Assembly: GCA_019426215.1 (NCBI GenBank)
Contig: CM033400.1
Location: forward strand, 11,454,568 to 11,518,567
DNA from: Buddleja alternifolia
Taxonomy: Eukaryota; Streptophyta; Magnoliopsida; Lamiales; Scrophulariaceae
Reading direction: 5' to 3'
Length of the DNA: 64,000 nucleotides
In this document: positions 44,142-54,832 of the stretch, one piece after another
How positions within the stretch are numbered: position 1 is the stretch's first letter
How the letters are laid out: each line of letters starts with the position of its first letter
Notes under the pieces: model-generated
Told to the model about the DNA's origin: nothing
What the model saw: the letters and a program-made list of their open reading frames with translations, nothing else
Databases searched by the model: none
Translations under genes and position numbers: made by a program

Positions 44142-45082
44142 CTGTAGCTCAGTAGTGACGGGGTACTCCTCCATGTCGACGTAGTTTTTGTTAATGGAAG
44201 TCATGATAAGTTTGTCACACTCTGGTTCCATTCATGTTGTCACAAAGGATGCCAGATTCAGATTTGGATTTCCATCCAGCATAAGTTCATCGTTTATGAT
44301 CTGATATGCTGCTTCTTTCGGTATCGAAATTTTCCAGCATCTTAAACCTATTTACCAATAATCAAATTGTAAAAGTGACAATTTTTAGAATTTTCATTCA
44401 AATTATTGTGCTTAATTACATGAGTTTGTGATATGGTCATTACTTTAAGGGATAATTGGATATCATACCCCTATGAAACATGAAACCTACACACATCCCC
44501 CTGTGTTAAAAAAAATAGTCTGAAATAACCCTATGATTTCCAAAATCCTGCACGAAACCCCCAATCCGTGTTAAATCCGTGGAAGGTAGCATTCACGCGC
44601 AGTGTATTTGAAGCAGGGTTGGGGGTTTCATACAGGGTTTTGAAAAACATAGGGGCATTTCAGAATATTTTGTTAACATAGGGGGGATGCGCACAAGTTT
44701 CGTGTTTCACAAGGATACAATATGCAATTATCCTTTACTTTAAATTAGATGGTACTTATGGAAAGAAATATCATATGAAGAAATAAAGTCTTATTTTGAG
44801 GAGTCCCAAATAATTCATAAATTCGGGAGAGATAAAGTGAAATTGTTGTTTGTATTTAAAGCCATGATCATAATATGTAAGTAATAGTAGTCGTGTGAAT
44901 TTAAGTTGGTAAAAATATAACAAAATTCAATCAATGGAAATTGACACGAAATCTATCCCGTACTCCCGATGGTGAATAGAACGTAACATTACGTACCTGG
45001 GAAGAGAATCTCGAACATATCGAGAAGCAAAAGTCGAGTGAACGGAGGCGTTAGATTGGGAGGCGGTTTTGGAGAGAACCAT
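44142..45082 (-). pseudogene. Glutamate decarboxylase 5' fragment (exons 1-2)
   Basis: Exon 1 (45082-44997) encodes [18 protein letters not shown] and [10 protein letters not shown], the conserved N-terminus of plant glutamate decarboxylase, with a GTACGT donor. Exon 2 (44347-44142) encodes [26 protein letters not shown] and [18 protein letters not shown], with a GC-type donor (GCAAGT). GAD converts glutamate to GABA in the cytosol using pyridoxal phosphate. Two lesions are visible: an extra T near 44329 shifts the frame at KMLEN, and TGG has become TGA at 44232-44234 in FVTTWMEPE. The pyridoxal-phosphate domain and calmodulin-binding tail are missing because the copia-3 fragment follows. It is a truncated, disabled copy; a functional GAD must be elsewhere. 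Confidence 0.92.
44449..44734. mobile_element. MITE (Mutator-like) in GAD intron 1
   Basis: It is a 286-bp element with imperfect long inverted ends (gggataattggatatcat against the complement of gatacaatatgcaattatcc; gaaacatgaaacc/cgaaactt continue the match). It is flanked by the 9-bp duplication TTACTTTAA (44440-44448, 44735-44743). The 9-bp duplication and long TIRs fit Mutator-type MITEs. There is no coding capacity. Confidence 0.85.
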
Positions 45083-45205
45083 GGTGCTTAATTAGAGGTA
45101 GCTAAAGAGAGATATAATACTACTAACAAGAGTTGATCAGGTAATCGGGAAGAAAGAAAGAGAAGTTTTACTTGAGTTTTGTAATAAGGTGGTGCGTGTT
45201 GTAAT
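45083..45205 (-). promoter_or_regulatory. GAD fragment 5' flank
   Basis: About 120 bp remain between the GAD start codon and the long-TIR element. On the minus strand it contains tagtattatatctctc about 35 bp before the ATG, a weak TATA-like candidate. The rest of the promoter is displaced by the insertion. Confidence 0.4.
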
Positions 45206-45285
45206 TATAGGGTCAAGATCGAGTACATATTTTCTCTTAAATAAGATCTAAGATCCAATATACACCATTGGATCAATTAAATCCA

Positions 45286-46452
45286 ACAGTCCAAAAAATA
45301 AGGAATAAACAGGCTGTAGAAATTGAAAAATAAAGATTAGGGGTATAATAGACAAAATCTCCTACAATCTCTCCAAATCTGATACCCACGAAAATCTCTC
45401 AATCCCAGGCCAAGATTAACGCAATCAATTTATAAAATCGTATTAACCTCATATTTCGGTCAATTATCACAAAAAAATTTCTGAAATTCTGAAATTTCTG
45501 AAAAATCGAGATTGAAAAAACCAAAATCTGAAATATTAAACTTCTGGAATTTGCGTGAGTTGCTGCTCGAAGACGACCGAAAATTAGATGGGGAAGACGA
45601 TCGGAAATTAGTTGGGGAAGGCGACCGAAAAATAGCCATGAATTTCGCGAACTGAAAATTCGATCGTGAAATATCAATCTTCTCCTACTGTATATTTGTG
45701 TATTAGCTATTGTATAATATATTAATTAGTTAATGTTTATTAGCTGTTGTATTCACTGTATAACGAGTTATATGATTCTGTATATTGGCTTATATTTAAC
45801 TGTATATTGTGTTATAAAATACTGTATAATGATTTATAAGATTGTAATTGTATAATGTATAAACACACACTGTATAATGGGTTGTATGATACTGTATAAT
45901 ATGTTATAACATACTGTATAATGGTTTGAAAATCACTAATTGTATATCAGTAATCGCTCACTGTATATCACCATTGTATTTATTGTATAGTGGTTTATAA
46001 GCTACTGTATAATGATTTATAACCTACTGTATAATAGTTTAAAAATCACTAATTGTGGTGTCACTAAAATACCACACTGTATATCACCACTCATGTACTG
46101 TATTTTGCTTTAAAAAATTAAAAAATATATATATATTTTAAATTTTCGAAAGGCAAAAACTATTTTTGGAATTTGGCCCCAAGCTCTACATCAATCTCGA
46201 AGGAAACGTCGTTTTAAAAACAATTCAGATACTTATCATAAGTATACTGAGCACCACCCTCTCGGGCCCAAATTCCATCGTTTTAATAGGTTTTTTCGCG
46301 TTTTTATGTTTTCAGTCGGATTTTTAGTTTTATTTTTATTTATTTCTATTATTTCCAAACTTTACCTTGTTTGTATTTACTGTATATTTGTTTATTAACT
46401 ATTGTATAATGAATTAATTAGCTATTGTATTCATTGTATAATGACTTATATA
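45286..46452. repeat. ctgtataatg-type dispersed repeats, left block
   Basis: No gene. From 45680 to 46130 and again at 46375-46450 the motif (a)ctgtataatg(g)tttataa recurs more than fifteen times at irregular spacing of about 20-35 bp. The 92-codon minus frame at 45399-45677 shows no recognisable domain. Confidence 0.75.
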
Positions 46453-46860
46453 CACTACAAGAAAACATCTAAATAGAAAGGTGGGAAAATCCTTGGTAAA
46501 TGAGCAGTTTCGTTGCTAATTTATGTTAGCAACGAAATCAGCAATGTAAGTGTTCTCCAACCTAAATCGAGCCTAGCTAATCTTCAGCAAGGAAGGTTTT
46601 CGTTGCTGATTTAGCAACGTCATTCACGAACGAAGTACTTCGTTTCTGATCAGAAAGGCATAATTACCTTGCTAATTTCAGCAAGGACGTGTTTCGTTGC
46701 TACTTTGACAACGAAATCATCAATGGAACTATTTGGTGCAGAGTTCGATGCTAGTTTATTCCAAATATATAATAAAATAATATATTTTAGGAAGAAATAT
46801 TTTCGTTGGTAAATTTAATTTTCTTAAATTGCCAACGAAAGGTTGTATGCTAATTTTTTT
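46453..46860. repeat. CACTA-2 left subterminal repeats
   Basis: Alternating ttcgttgct and agcaacga/agcaagga units in both orientations (for example 46513-46535, 46590-46620, 46690-46720) follow the terminal repeat. They are the likely binding sites for the transposition protein. Confidence 0.85.
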
Positions 46861-49396
46861 GGTAAATATTCTAATGATTTTCTATAAATTCAAATTACAA
46901 TTATTTTCAAATGTACATAATTAATCAATTAATAATAGTACACATTCCACGAAACCACAAAATAGAATTTCAATACAATAACATTAATATAAAATATCAA
47001 TTCAAAAAATATTATCAAATGTCTACATAACCTAAATCATTAAATATTCAAATACAAAATACCCATTGTCATAACATGTAATAAAAAGTCGTAAAAATAA
47101 CAAATTAAAGTGGTGAATATCATAACTAGTAGTGAACCCCGAGCACCAGCTGCACGAGTAGAAATGAGTTGACTAACATTAGCCTTATAACTCTTGCTTC
47201 TCCAATTGGAAGCTCCGAGGACCTAAGAAAATAAGATAAATCATCACAAACTAATATTTGTGATAAAAAAGGGCTCTACCAAAAATTACAAGTGTTAAAA
47301 ATTAAATGAAAGTTCTAAGTATACCAACATACATGGCTTGCTAGCAGGTAGAGTAGAAGATTGTATGCAGCATGATACATGTCTTGGTAACAACTCCATT
47401 AGCTTTAATGAATTGAGAACTCAATGGCGAAATAAGATATAATCGAGGAATATACTGTAAAAAAATGATCAGCACAGGGGCCATTGTTGGTATGATCCAC
47501 ATGGGAGTTTCTAATTGCTAGTAATGTGGACCATACTACACTTTGCAAAGATATTAAAATAAACAATTTATTCAAACATCAAAAGATTCAATTAGTTCAT
47601 AAGGTCGTGATTTTAAATAAGATTAATACTGAATTCAGCTTAAGGCAGGAGATATTTGAGCAACCTCGAGCATAAAAATTCACGAAAGGACACTTTCTTC
47701 AAGCTCACATCAACACTCAGCTAAATTTTAAATTCTTGCAAAGTGTAAATAAAAATAATAATATGAAGTAAGATTTAATAGATTATGGCCAACAATTTCA
47801 TGATGCACTAAAACGTATGACAATCTATTTAACAACTTCTATGATTTTTCCATGAACAAAACTACAAACAAGTTTTCAGATTCTACAATATGTCAACAAA
47901 TGAACTAATAAATAGACAAGTTTCCTACCGTGTTTCTCTCAAGATAAATTTATCACATGAGTTCCATTCTCTATGTCAACAGATCTAGACAAATATTTGC
48001 ATCAAGAAGACATTCATCTCAATCATTCAAGTCCATCACCAAAAATAAAGCCAACACATTCCAATGTCTAGAAATAACAAAATAGCAAACTTAAGCTATA
48101 GAAAAACAAAGTATTACCTCTATTGAGTATTCTGTGTGTATATCGTAACTCGTAGCCCACCGCATAATCCTTAGAATAGCAGCCACATCTTTTGACTCCC
48201 CAAACATATGGTAAAAGATCAACCATCAACTTTCCAATAGCCATAAAATTACAGAAGAGAATCTGAGCATGCTTATGGATGTATTTCAGACTAATTTGTA
48301 ATTTGGGCTGAAGTTCTCGGTTTCAGATTCTTGATGACTTACATATGGGAATTCATAATTACATATATAGTTGTTTCCTCCTCTCTCTCTGTTCACATTC
48401 TCTTTGCTTATTTATGGTGGTAGTGGTGAACAAACAAGTAAATATATGAGTATTTTCACATATTTACATTCACATTCTACCACCAAAATTTTCGAAACGT
48501 AAGAAAACTCTACATGTTCACATAAAATACTCTATTCACATTCTACATTCTCTATGTTACAAATCCATACAGCTCAACATGTAGAGTTTTCTTCACATTC
48601 CAATTATTTTGATTATTTTTGTAAAATATGTGAGTATTTTCAAATGTAAGGAGTAAATGAGAAACCAAATAGTATGAATTCACAAGTAGGACTTACATTT
48701 CTCAACGATTTGCGCTTCTAGTCCTGTCAGAAGAACGTATAACATTTTTTGAGCAGTAACTTACTATTTAACATCTTAAAATCTTGAAATTCATCCATTT
48801 CTTTCATCTAAAGTTAAAAGAATTATTAATATGTAGTCATAAACCTCATCAATGTCCAGTAGTGTGGAATCTATAAGTATCCCATAAAATAAAAGAAAAT
48901 GAAATCTATAACTGTACCCATAATCTGCTTTCTTTTGTCTTTCCTTCATAACCGATGTAACACGGCATTAGATACACTAATAATCGACACAAATAGAAAA
49001 GCCCGGTTCAAGCCAATGTTTGACAACCTACTATGTGTATTATTCATGAATAAATAAAATGAATGAAAATACTTTCTATCTTCAGTAGCGAAGAGTAGAT
49101 ATTTGACTATTTTTTGTACAACCAAAAGCATTGCTCAGAGCAAAATACAGCTGAATTATCAATGTCCTTGAGCAAGAGATGAAACTCATTATGACTCAGA
49201 ATGTGTGAATGTCTATCTAAAATCTGAAAAGGAAAAAATTGTAACAAGTGAATAGATGAATGTGTCAGAACAGAATATAATGCCTAACTCATCAAATATT
49301 TCTGTTAAATTGCGACTGCATCATGGTTAATTAAAACTAAAGGTTATAAATTATTTCAGTTAAAGTACCTGTACATTGTAAAGATAAGCATGATGT
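46861..49396 (-). other. CACTA-2 interior without recognisable gene
   Basis: It is AT-rich with many short frames. A minus-strand stretch around 47115-47222 is preceded by a good acceptor (ttcttag) and encodes a short open segment (LGASNWRSKSYKANVSQL). It could be a transposase remnant or captured exon, but I cannot identify it. Nothing else can be supported. Confidence 0.45.
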
Positions 49397-49543
49397 TTAG
49401 CCGCCTCGAAGGACTCTCTGAGGATCAAGCTGCCCACTGCAATAACTTGAAGGCACAACAGAAAGTTCCTGACTTCCTCTCCATTCTTCGCCAGGCTTCA
49501 AAGTGATAGCTTTCTCCACTGCAGCTGCCTCAACACACAGCAT
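49397..49543 (-). pseudogene. Captured fragment: aldose/hexose-6-phosphate 1-epimerase C-terminus
   Basis: On the minus strand 48 codons read MLCVEAAAVEKAITLKPGEE, then WRGSQELSVV, PSSYCSGQLDPQ and a stop. This matches my recollection of the C-terminal exon of plant glucose-6-phosphate 1-epimerase-like (galactose mutarotase fold) proteins. Only this end is present, with no catalytic His residues, so it is a captured exon, not a gene. It is open in frame to its natural stop. Confidence 0.65.
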
Positions 49544-49638
49544 ATGTTTGTATTCTAACATATGAAAGAACACATCTCACAATATGAAAAAAATTCACCC
49601 TAATGTCAAACAGAGAATTCAAGTACTTCACAACAAAC

Positions 49639-50027
49639 CTGAAGCAAGAATTCAACATCAACCGGTAGTGTGGGCTCCTGGCCCAGAAAACATGGGTACT
49701 TCTCTGCAGCCTAAACATTTATATCAAATTATTATTGAAAAACAAAAAATGGATCTATAAATAAAATGAAAACCCCTTAAACCAGCGTGCAAGAAATAGC
49801 ATTAATTAATTTGGTTTGAGATGTAAACGAATAACCTGTTGAGGCGACGGCCAAACGTGCAAATGTGAATCGATGATCCCTTTAGGCGGGTCGGACTTGG
49901 AGCCAATTCCAGTTACCATTTGCGCGATGCACCGTAATCGCCGTTTGAAACAGTGGAGACCTGAAAGAGTTGAACAAAATTCAGTTGCCAGAGGATGCTA
50001 CACCCCACTCAGTTTCACTGCTGCCAT
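49639..50027 (-). pseudogene. Captured fragment: plant amidohydrolase exons 1-2
   Basis: Exon 1 (50027-49836) starts MAAVKLSGV, then has TAG at codon 10. It continues through a Ser/Arg-rich segment typical of a plastid transit peptide to PPKGIIDSHLHVWPSPQQ, the HxH metal-binding start of an amidohydrolase TIM barrel. Exon 2 (49710-49639) reads AAEKYPCFLGQEPTLPVDVE. GT-AG boundaries and phase 0 match. It resembles plant proteins annotated as amidohydrolase or 4-sulfomuconolactone hydrolase-like. Later exons are missing. Retained introns mean DNA-level capture, not retroposition. Confidence 0.8.
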
Positions 50028-50521
50028 TAGGGTGAATTTTTTTCAATCAATCTTAAATCCCTCAAGTTCCCGCGAGGGCTGAAATTATTTCACTCAAATC
50101 TCAAATCCTCCAAGTTCCCGCATGAAGTGCCCCTATTTTGCCTTCACTCTAGACTAGATAAAAATAATATAAGGAATAAACTAACAAAAAGTGGTCTTGT
50201 TCTGTATTTTCACCGTTGAGAGGAAGATTTGGGATTGGAGTTGTGAGTTGAGACGTGTCTTCTTTTTTTTATTTATTTTTATTTTGGTAATTAAGACGTG
50301 ATTAATACTCCACGTCTCTAATTTCTTTCTAATTGGTTGGTTTTTCTCTTATTTTTCAAATTAATTAAATAAGTTCCTAAAGTTTAATCTAAAATACAGA
50401 ACAAAATCAAACTAAAATATACATATACATATATATATATACATTATGACGTCATTACATTTACCAAAAATGTGTGATTTTTTTTTCTGTGTGTATGCTG
50501 ATATACAAGTATAGGAAAAAG
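50028..50521. other. CACTA-2 interior, possible captured 5' flank
   Basis: It lies directly upstream of the captured amidohydrolase start. A short repeat (tcaaatc-t-ccaagttcccgc, 50060-50120) and AT-rich sequence are present. It may include the captured gene's promoter; no element can be defined. Confidence 0.4.
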
Positions 50522-50993
50522 TACAGGTGTTCATCGGTTCGGTTTGGTTCGGTTCGGTCCAAATCGAACCGAAATTTCGGCTCGCCGAATTCCAAACCAA
50601 AAATCGAACCGAAAAGTTTGGTTCGGTTAAAAATCGAACTTTTCGGTTCGGTTCGATTCCTTTTTTGGTTAAACAGATTTTCTAAAAAATAATATAAAAA
50701 ATAAATAAAAATTAAAAATTTGGCCACGTTCTTTCTTTTCCTAACACACTTTTATATTGTTTGGTCTATATTATACTATATAAAAATAAAACAGAAAAAT
50801 AAAAAAAATTCAATTTTCAGTTAATTGAACTGAACAGAGAATCGAATTTTTGTAAAAAAGAAAAAAATCAAAAAAAGAACCGAATTTTAGGTTCAGTTTC
50901 GCTTCGAACCAAATTTTTCGGCCGAACCGAATTCTTGGTTTTCGGTTTGATTAAGCCAGTTAACTGAATTTTCTGTTTTTATGAACACCCCTA
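50522..50993. mobile_element. hAT-like MITE rich in ggttcggtt
   Basis: A 472-bp element has ends TACAGGTGTTCAT and ATGAACACCCCTA (inverted, two mismatches) and the 8-bp duplication GGAAAAAG (50514-50521, 50994-51001). Internally it is built of ggttcggttcgg and its complement ccgaaccgaa, which can pair across the element. The 8-bp duplication and gggtgttca ends fit the hAT superfamily. Confidence 0.87.
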
Positions 50994-51001
50994 GGAAAAA
51001 G

Positions 51002-51578
51002 TGCAGGATAATAATATCATATTTTTCTTTTAGTCCTTATCCCATTTTCGTGGTCTATGTGACAAGATTTAATCTTTTCATATATGATCACAAATGGATC
51101 ATATAACATTTGTGATGATTATATTTAATAATATATATCTATATTAATACAAAATAATAAAATATATATTAATAAGTGTTAATATAATTTTTTTTATACC
51201 TTTTTCAGCTCGGCTCGAACAAGCTCGATCATTTGCTTAAGTTCCTCCTGCTCAAGCTAGAGCCAAACAGTTTGGTCAGATTGGACTTGAGCTCGACTCG
51301 TGTGCATCCCTAATCTAAAAATAAACTTAATAATCAATTCAATTGCAATAGTTTCTAATTATCTTTTCTAAATTTGTCTAAGTAAAAATAATATTGTAGT
51401 TGTAATATACTTTGAAATTGGTATCTCTAACATTTCATTTAATCCCCTAAATGAATGTTTCAATAATATATCGGCATGCATCTATTGGATGAGTACTTCA
51501 TAATTGTAAAATATCTTCTTATCGGTTCACATCACTTTAAAACTCAATTTGTTTAATTGTTTACTCTATCAAGGATGC
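51002..51578. other. CACTA-2 interior, AT-rich
   Basis: No gene or defined element is seen. A segment with ctcggctcgaacaagctcgatc (51207-51228) and gagctcgactcgtgtgcatccc (51288-51309) looks like remnants of another MITE ending in a gtgcatccct-type terminus, but no duplication could be set. Confidence 0.4.
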
Positions 51579-51640
51579 ATTTAGGGCTTAGGGTTTTCAA
51601 TTTAGGGGTTAGAGTTTAGGGTTTAGGGTTTATAGCTTAG
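51579..51640. repeat. Interstitial telomere-like tract
   Basis: Exact tttagggtttaggg is flanked by degenerate copies (tttagggcttaggg, tttaggggttag, tatagcttag). TTTAGGG is the plant telomere unit. The tract is short and decayed. Confidence 0.8.
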
Positions 51641-52464
51641 AGTATCATATACAAAAAATACTTCATAATGGTACGTCTATCTAGTTCGTGCTTTATTTTA
51701 ATACCATTCTAAAATAGAATATATATGGCAAGTGAGATTTAGAGTAGTGATCAATTTCCATATTGATGACAAAATAATAAATTCAGAATTTTCATATAAA
51801 GGTATAAGTAGTACAAGTTATAGATAAATAAATTTTAGTACTATTACTATACATACTTTGTTAACATATTTCCTTATAATTGTTGCTTCAACAATATACA
51901 AGTATATATTAATTAATTACCTATATATATTATATATATCATGGTATTAATTTGTTATACATTATATTGCTAAGTTCACAACGTATTTTTCACATGCTGG
52001 ATAATTAATACAATATCTGCAATTACTATATGTTTTTTAATAAATATAATTAGCAATAATAATTTTCATTCAATAACTAACATTTTTCTTTGTATTCTGC
52101 TAGGAAAGTTTTCGTCGCTAATAGTCAGCTTTTAATTAATTTATTTCTATAAAATACTAGCAAGGAAATCTGCTACGTATTGTTTGGCGGGAATGCTCCC
52201 TCCAAAGTATTATTGAAATAAATATTTCGATCAAATCCAGCAACGAATGTCAGTAAGGAAAGAAACTGTTTCTGAATTCAGCAACGAATTTCACCAAGGG
52301 CACTCCTTGTTCCTGAAAGCAGCAATGAAATAATTCGTTGCTAATTTTAATATTCGAATCTGGAGCCCACGGAACTCTTAATCCTTGCAATAATCGTTGC
52401 TAATCACCCACTAAATAATGTTCCTTGCAGAGTTTCGTTGCTATTTAGATGTTTTCTTGTAGTG
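51641..52464. repeat. CACTA-2 right interior and subterminal repeats
   Basis: AT-rich sequence runs to about 52090. Then units ttcgtcgct, agcaagga, agcaacgaa and ttcgttgct repeat to the terminal inverted repeat (for example 52160, 52240, 52280, 52340, 52395, 52435). Confidence 0.8.
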
Positions 52465-52467
52465 ATA

Positions 52468-53396
52468 TAATACTGTATATTGATTAATATGATATTGTAT
52501 AATGTGCTCTAAGATACCGTATTATGGTTTATAAGATTGTAATTGTATAGTTATAAACACACACTAATTGTATAATGTATAAGCTACTGTATAATATTTT
52601 AAAAATCACTAATTGTGTTTGTCACTAGTACCACACTGTATAAGATGTTGTATAATGGTTTATATAATATGTAATTGTTATTTACAAGTCTTAAAAACTA
52701 ACAAAACGCAATTTTGAAGCCCTAAACGATCTCAGATGGCTAAAATCACGATTCAACACGCCGTTTCGCTATAACTGTGCAATTTTTGTATCATTCCGAC
52801 ATAGTGAATTTTTTTCCCATGATTTCGCTTATATCATTGTTATTTGCTTTGATTTTTTATTTTTGAAGAATCTGTTCTTGTGAATTCTGTTTTTGAAGAA
52901 TTTGTTTGTGAATTAAACTGACTTTCTTTGCATTTAATACCACACTGTATAATCGCGTTATATGGACTGTATAATGGAATATAATATACTGTATAATGAT
53001 GATTAATGTACTGTATAATATGCAGAAAAGAAATGCAGAATTTACAATTTATGATTCGAAAGAAAAAACGAATTTGGAAGCAGAATTGATGAATGATGAA
53101 GAAATTTCAGATTCTGGTAATGAAATTGATAATTTCTGTAAATAGATCGAATTATAATTAGAAATAAAAATAAATTGGGAAGCAAAATCAGTTATGGAGA
53201 AAAATCAAGAATCTGTTATGGGAAAATTTAGTTTTTTATGTTTTACTGCCTAAAATGTCCTTCCCATCATTAAAACAATTTAAATAATCTGAAAAATAAG
53301 ATAAACACACACCTTGGGATCAAATTGAATCAAAGGCCTAAATTGGGTCTTAGATCTTACCTAATGTCAAGGTATGTATTTGATCCATACCCTATA
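52468..53396. repeat. ctgtataatg-type repeats, right block, and right TIR
   Basis: It resumes the repeats interrupted by CACTA-2 (52468-52680, 52945-53020), then a Glu/Asn-coding-like stretch around 53040-53140 without a start or supportable gene, then the right terminal inverted repeat (53317-53396). Confidence 0.7.
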
Positions 53397-53406
53397 TATA
53401 TATATA

Positions 53407-54306
53407 GCTATACTATTTATATTTATTAAAGTTGATCACCTTAGAACAAATTCTTTGGAAAATAAAATGTTGGTCCCCCTCCTAACAAGTGCGCTTCCCG
53501 ATATTTGAATTTATGTTCTCCTCCTTACGGGGGTGGGAGCTGCTTACCACTCCACAAAATTTTACCCTAAACAATTGTGAGTCCCATTTTGTAATTCTTC
53601 ATCACAAATGTGTCGTGGGTTTAACTGCCAGAAAACTTCCATCACCCACGCATTAAATAAAACATTCCCATTTTTACAATCAGAAGTGATAACTACCCTA
53701 AACCACACATTTTTACAATCAGAAGTATATCACGATAATTTTTTCCACAGCCATATCTACTCAGAGGTATATTAAATTCATTAGTTTTTGACAATTTATT
53801 TCATGTTGATATTTTTATTGTTTAATTTTTCTTTTCAGGAGTTAGGGTTGGGATTGTGCGAGTTCGGCAAATTCATGCGTTTATGGCCTATGCATTTCAT
53901 TTGCTCTGGTGTTGCAAACTGCACAAAAAGCAATTTGCCTGTATGGAAGGTAAGGAAAACAGACTTTATTGCTATGTTACAATTGGCAATTGAGTCCATC
54001 AAAATTGTTTATATAAATTTCACCTCTTCTTTCTTTTATGTTGTTAATAATATTTTTCATTGCCAAGTTGTAGGTCTTTATAACTTTTTTTTTGAAAAAC
54101 TACAAAAATTTGTTTGTATCCTATATTTGGACAGAGTTATCAACATACATACATAAATACAGTTTATTTAGTTGTCAATTTTTTGGCAATCTATTTAATA
54201 AGTTTAGATGTCACTTTTAGTTAAATGTGGAACATTTTTAATAAAAAGAAAGGTAGTCAAACAAATTGACTTTATGCACACGCAACGAGTGTGCCTTCGT
54301 CACTAG
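53407..54306 (+). mobile_element. Short non-autonomous Helitron
   Basis: The 3' end is clear. A hairpin with stem GCACAC/GTGTGC and loop gcaacga (54276-54294) is followed by cttcgtca and CTAG, ending at 54306 before a T, as for plant Helitrons. The 5' end is less sure: gctatactatttatattt at about 53407 resembles the usual TCTATACTA start but with GC for TC. No Rep/helicase is present. A 122-codon frame (53788-54156) has no recognised domain. It inserted in TA-rich DNA between the long-TIR element and the 1.55-kb repeat. Confidence 0.75.
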
Positions 54307-54832
54307 TATATATAATTCTATTATGATCACTCCAAGTCATATAGTAAACTCATCCAAACATTCGTATTCTGTAGTTTGAAGGTTAGAGTGCTCATGCTTG
54401 CGTCTATGTACCTCATGGACATGGTTCATTTGAGAAGTACATTTCCAATCACAGAAAAAGTAATTTATCGAACTCACAACCCCACTTCTGTTGGTTCTAG
54501 AAAACAGTCGATATCTATTCTTATTATCACGGTTCAACAAGAGTAAAGGGAAGTGAAGGCTAGGGAATGTGAAATGGAATTTACTTTATATAAGAAAATA
54601 TCTCACTTTGCATAAGATTTCATTTTGAAAGGGTGTTCACTTTTCCGAGAATAAAAGTATTCTTAGATGCTTCATTTTCAATACCATTCCCTCAAGATGC
54701 TGCACTTTTATCCAACCATTACAAAAAAAATAAAATCGCGCATGATATATATATATATATCCTCCCACCATTATCTTTCAAAATCCCAGATATGTTTATT
54801 TATAACATTAGTGTATATAAATAATTAGTAAA

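Larger units (their letters stand above)
46453..52464. mobile_element. CACTA-2: non-autonomous CACTA element with captured gene pieces
   Basis: It is 6012 bp, with perfect 24-bp inverted ends beginning CACTACAAGAAAACATCT and the 3-bp duplication ATA (46450-46452, 52465-52467). Subterminal repeats of tttcgttgct/agcaacgaaa lie in the first 400 and last 400 bp. No recognisable transposase is present. The interior holds fragments of two host genes on the minus strand, a hAT-like MITE and telomere-like DNA. It depends on a related autonomous element. Its repeats differ from those of CACTA-1, so CACTA-1 is not the obvious partner. Confidence 0.93.
45206..53396. mobile_element. Long-TIR DNA element, host of CACTA-2
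   Basis: The left end (TATAGGGTCAAGATC..., 45206-45285) and the complement of the right end (TATAGGGTATGGATC..., 53396-53317) align over about 80 bp, including the exact block taagatctaaga. Without CACTA-2 it is about 2.2 kb. Its interior is dominated by repeats of ctgtataatg. No transposase is seen, and the target duplication is uncertain because the right flank is (TA)n. A Mutator-like origin is possible but unproven. The right end abuts a Helitron, the left end the GAD fragment. Confidence 0.68.

Noticed and set aside
44142..45082. Functional glutamate decarboxylase gene
   Set aside because: Only the first two exons are present, with a frameshift and a nonsense codon; the catalytic domain is missing.
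47115..47222. Captured exon or transposase remnant in CACTA-2
   Set aside because: The splice acceptor is good, but the 36-codon segment matches nothing I can name; left as an unassigned note.
53788..54156. 122-codon ORF as a captured gene in the Helitron
   Set aside because: It begins in an AT-rich hydrophobic stretch, has no recognisable domain, and its second half is low complexity; kept only as part of the Helitron.
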